Assembly (NCBI GenBank): GCA_016181565.1
Contig: JACOZA010000095.1
Span: forward strand, 1 to 8,752
Length of the DNA: 8,752 nt
Reading direction: 5' to 3'
DNA from: Candidatus Sungiibacteriota bacterium
Lineage (GTDB): Bacteria; Patescibacteriota; Minisyncoccia; Sungbacterales; JACQCQ01
The position numbers and the translations under genes were made by a program. The notes under the pieces are model-generated. The model made no database searches. It was given only the letters and a program-made list of their open reading frames with translations, and was not told the origin of the DNA. Every line of letters begins with the position of its first letter. The stretch's first letter is position 1. Of this stretch, positions 7,301 to 8,752 are shown piece after piece.

Positions 7301-7310
7301 AAAGGGGGAG
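7301..7310 (+). promoter_or_regulatory. Strong Shine-Dalgarno that decides the start of the glycosylase-like gene
   Basis: AAAGGGGGAG lies 6 nt before the ATG at 7317, so that codon is preferred over the in-frame ATG at 7272, which would overlap the previous gene. The octamer AAAGGGGG is identical to the one at 6176-6183 before the first gene of the operon. None of the housekeeping genes in the window has a comparable site. Confidence 0.75.
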
Positions 7311-7316
7311 ATTGGC

Positions 7317-8711
7317 ATGGCCGCAAGGCGCGATAATCGGCGCGGCGCGGCCCTGCCGCGCCCGCACCAACTCCAAATCGGAACATTCTACTCAAGAAGT
7401 GTCTGGTTTGATGAAGAGCGGGCGCGGATCATCTTCGCTGAAGCCGGCGAGCGTTACCGCAAGGGCGTAGGATATAACTTCGGTCTTCAGCAAATCCAGC
7501 CGCAGCATGTTTACACGCCGCCATCTTTGATAGCAATTGGCGGGCGTGACCTGGCGAACTGGTTCTTCTTTCTTTCGCTCTCGCAGCGCGGCGGACTGAA
7601 TAGCGACGATTCAATCCGGCTTACTCGCGCAGTTTGGGACAGGCGGCCTGACCTCTTTGACCCGAAACACGTCGCATTGCTTCACGCAGCCGAAATAAGG
7701 AGAGCTATAATCGGCGTCGCTGTAGAGTTTTATCCGCAACTGAATGGGGAAACTCGCGCCGGATCCCTCTCTTACAAACTGAAAGAGTTCGCGCGCCATT
7801 GGCGGCTGAATGCGATGGCGCTCGACCAGTACTGGGGAGGCGATATTCGGAATCTGTTCGCCGAGTCGAGAACATTCGAAGAGTACTTTCTCCTGATTGA
7901 CCGCGGCTCACAGAAAAAGCCCGAAGACAAGCGCATCGGCTTCTACGGCATGAGGAGAAAGATCTTCTCGCTACTTGCGTTCTGGCTAATTGAGTTTCAG
8001 CTGGTACGCCGCTTCAGGACCCCGCTAGTTGTGGACTTTCACGTCTTGCGAGTGTTGCTCCAGCTTAGAATCCTAGGCGTGACTTGGAGGCGCCTCGGAC
8101 CAGGCGATCCGAAGATCATGGCGCGCCGCCGGCCCAGAGCGCTATGGAAATATCCCGCGGTCCACATCCACGAGGGGCTCGTGAATCAGGTTATTGCTTG
8201 GTCTTACGAGTTTCTCATCCGACACGAACTGGACCCGTTTGACGTGCATAACGGTCTCTGGAATCTTTCGCGGACTCTATGCGCGTCGTATTACGGAAAT
8301 AAGTCCCGGACCGTCAGGCGTTTTGATCCGGCGGCAAAAAAGTGGCATGCGGTCACGGCGAGGCTGGTTAAGGTCTCTCAACTGCATAACGTGTCTGCTT
8401 GGCCCCAAAGCTACCGTGACCTGTGTCGGTACTGCCCGTTTGAAGAATACTGCGGGCTGGCTATCCCAGCCGGCCCCTACTACGACTGGGGCGAGGGCGT
8501 AAACGCCGGCCCCCACGTAGTATTTCCCGGGAGACAGCCGGCGCTCGACGGAGTTCAGTGGTACGATCTTCCCCTAGGAGTTACCAGGAGACAAAACAAC
8601 ACGGTCTGGAATGGGAGAGACCGTTGGTCTTCACCTAAAACGTCGACCGAAGGGCGGCCGGCAAAACAGCTAATCCTCATCAGAGTGAGGAGAAGACGCC
8701 TCGTCCGTTGA
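7317..8711 (+). CDS. Divergent HhH-GPD (endonuclease III/MutY-like) iron-sulfur DNA glycosylase-like protein
   Basis: The protein is 464 aa, about twice the size of E. coli endonuclease III. Several landmarks of the HhH-GPD base-excision superfamily appear in the right order. An early helix has LSQ (residues 88-90, as in the LSxQ/LQQ of the family). An HhH-like turn FYGMRRKIF follows, whose K215 aligns with the catalytic lysine of EndoIII GVGRKTA. Then VVDFHVLRVL, whose D240 aligns with the catalytic Asp of VDTHIFRV. Finally LSRTLC (C322) and C370-x2-C373-x5-C379, matching the C-x6-C-x2-C-x5-C [4Fe-4S] ligands except that the first gap is 47 residues. These four are the only cysteines in the protein. 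K-to-D spacing is 25 versus 18 in EndoIII. Extra segments lie before the HhH (about 120-200) and after the cluster (380-464, ending RVRRRRLVR). Having both Lys and Asp suggests a bifunctional glycosylase/lyase, but the second glycine of the hairpin is Arg, so activity may be altered. Alternative: one of the glycosylase-fold pyrophosphorylases of phage thymine hypermodification. Confidence 0.7.
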   Translation: MAARRDNRRGAALPRPHQLQIGTFYSRSVWFDEERARIIFAEAGERYRKGVGYNFGLQQIQPQHVYTPPSLIAIGGRDLANWFFFLSLSQRGGLNSDDSIRLTRAVWDRRPDLFDPKHVALLHAAEIRRAIIGVAVEFYPQLNGETRAGSLSYKLKEFARHWRLNAMALDQYWGGDIRNLFAESRTFEEYFLLIDRGSQKKPEDKRIGFYGMRRKIFSLLAFWLIEFQLVRRFRTPLVVDFHVLRVLLQLRILGVTWRRLGPGDPKIMARRRPRALWKYPAVHIHEGLVNQVIAWSYEFLIRHELDPFDVHNGLWNLSRTLCASYYGNKSRTVRRFDPAAKKWHAVTARLVKVSQLHNVSAWPQSYRDLCRYCPFEEYCGLAIPAGPYYDWGEGVNAGPHVVFPGRQPALDGVQWYDLPLGVTRRQNNTVWNGRDRWSSPKTSTEGRPAKQLILIRVRRRRLVR

Positions 8712-8740
8712 AGCACAGCGGGCGGGGCTCTTTTCTTTTT
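8698..8740 (+). terminator. Rho-independent terminator of the two-gene operon
   Basis: GCCTCGTCCG (8698-8707) pairs with CGGGCGGGGC (8719-8728) over ten positions, eight Watson-Crick and two G-U, around an 11-nt loop. TCTTTTCTTTTT (8729-8740) follows immediately. The loop contains the TGA stop codon of the glycosylase-like gene (8709-8711). The geometry is textbook, and it marks the end of the operon. Confidence 0.75.
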
Positions 8741-8749
8741 GGTTAGAAT
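8726..8749. repeat. Right arm of the imperfect inverted repeat; also -10-like sequence at window end
   Basis: This is the partner of the 6058-6075 arm. Its first half (8726-8740) is already explained as the 3' end and T-tract of the operon terminator. It then reads GGTTAGAAT, with TAGAAT (8744-8749) resembling a -10 hexamer pointing out of the window. No -35 is visible 16-18 bp upstream (that stretch is G-rich), and the downstream gene is not in the window. Low confidence for either role. Confidence 0.25.
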
Positions 8750-8752
8750 TGG

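Noticed and set aside
8709..8752. Possible recoding of UGA as glycine (as in some CPR lineages), since the frame stays open past the TGA at 8709
   Set aside because: None of the core genes has an in-frame TGA, and the TGA coincides with a strong intrinsic terminator, so it reads as a normal stop.

Overview
The window looks like a chromosomal segment of a Candidate Phyla Radiation (Patescibacteria, most likely Parcubacteria-type) bacterium. The basis is the style of the RpoC C-terminus, RecA, S6 and S18 proteins, the compact gene spacing, the small SpoIIIE-sized FtsK, and the ftsK / RodZ-like / recA order. This lineage call is from memory of the families, not from a search. All stop codons are consistent with the standard bacterial code.

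Positions 1-4849 (+ strand) hold housekeeping genes. They are the 3' end of rpoC (RNA polymerase beta'), a 143-bp gap with a probable promoter, ftsK (DNA translocase), a RodZ-like membrane HTH protein, and recA. The last three are tightly spaced and probably form one unit joining chromosome segregation, cell shape and recombination. A 9-bp perfect inverted repeat enclosing a smaller hairpin sits exactly at the RodZ-like stop codon, before recA.

Positions 4858-6039 (- strand) hold the classic rpsF-ssb-rpsR operon (S6, single-strand binding protein, S18), converging on recA. It has a good extended -10 promoter just upstream of rpsF. A rho-independent terminator for it lies inside the recA 3' coding end.

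Positions 6191-8711 (+ strand), divergent from rpsF, hold a two-gene operon unlike the rest. The first gene encodes a 368-aa protein I do not recognise. The second encodes a 464-aa protein that I read as a divergent HhH-GPD (endonuclease III / MutY-like) iron-sulfur DNA glycosylase. It has a GMRRK lysine, a VVDFHVLRV aspartate, and exactly four cysteines in the whole protein, placed as for a [4Fe-4S] cluster but with an unusually long first loop. Both genes start behind the same strong AAAGGGGG Shine-Dalgarno, whereas the housekeeping genes have weak or no such sites. The operon ends in a clear intrinsic terminator. This pair is the candidate for an undescribed system, plausibly acting on modified or foreign DNA; that role is inference only.
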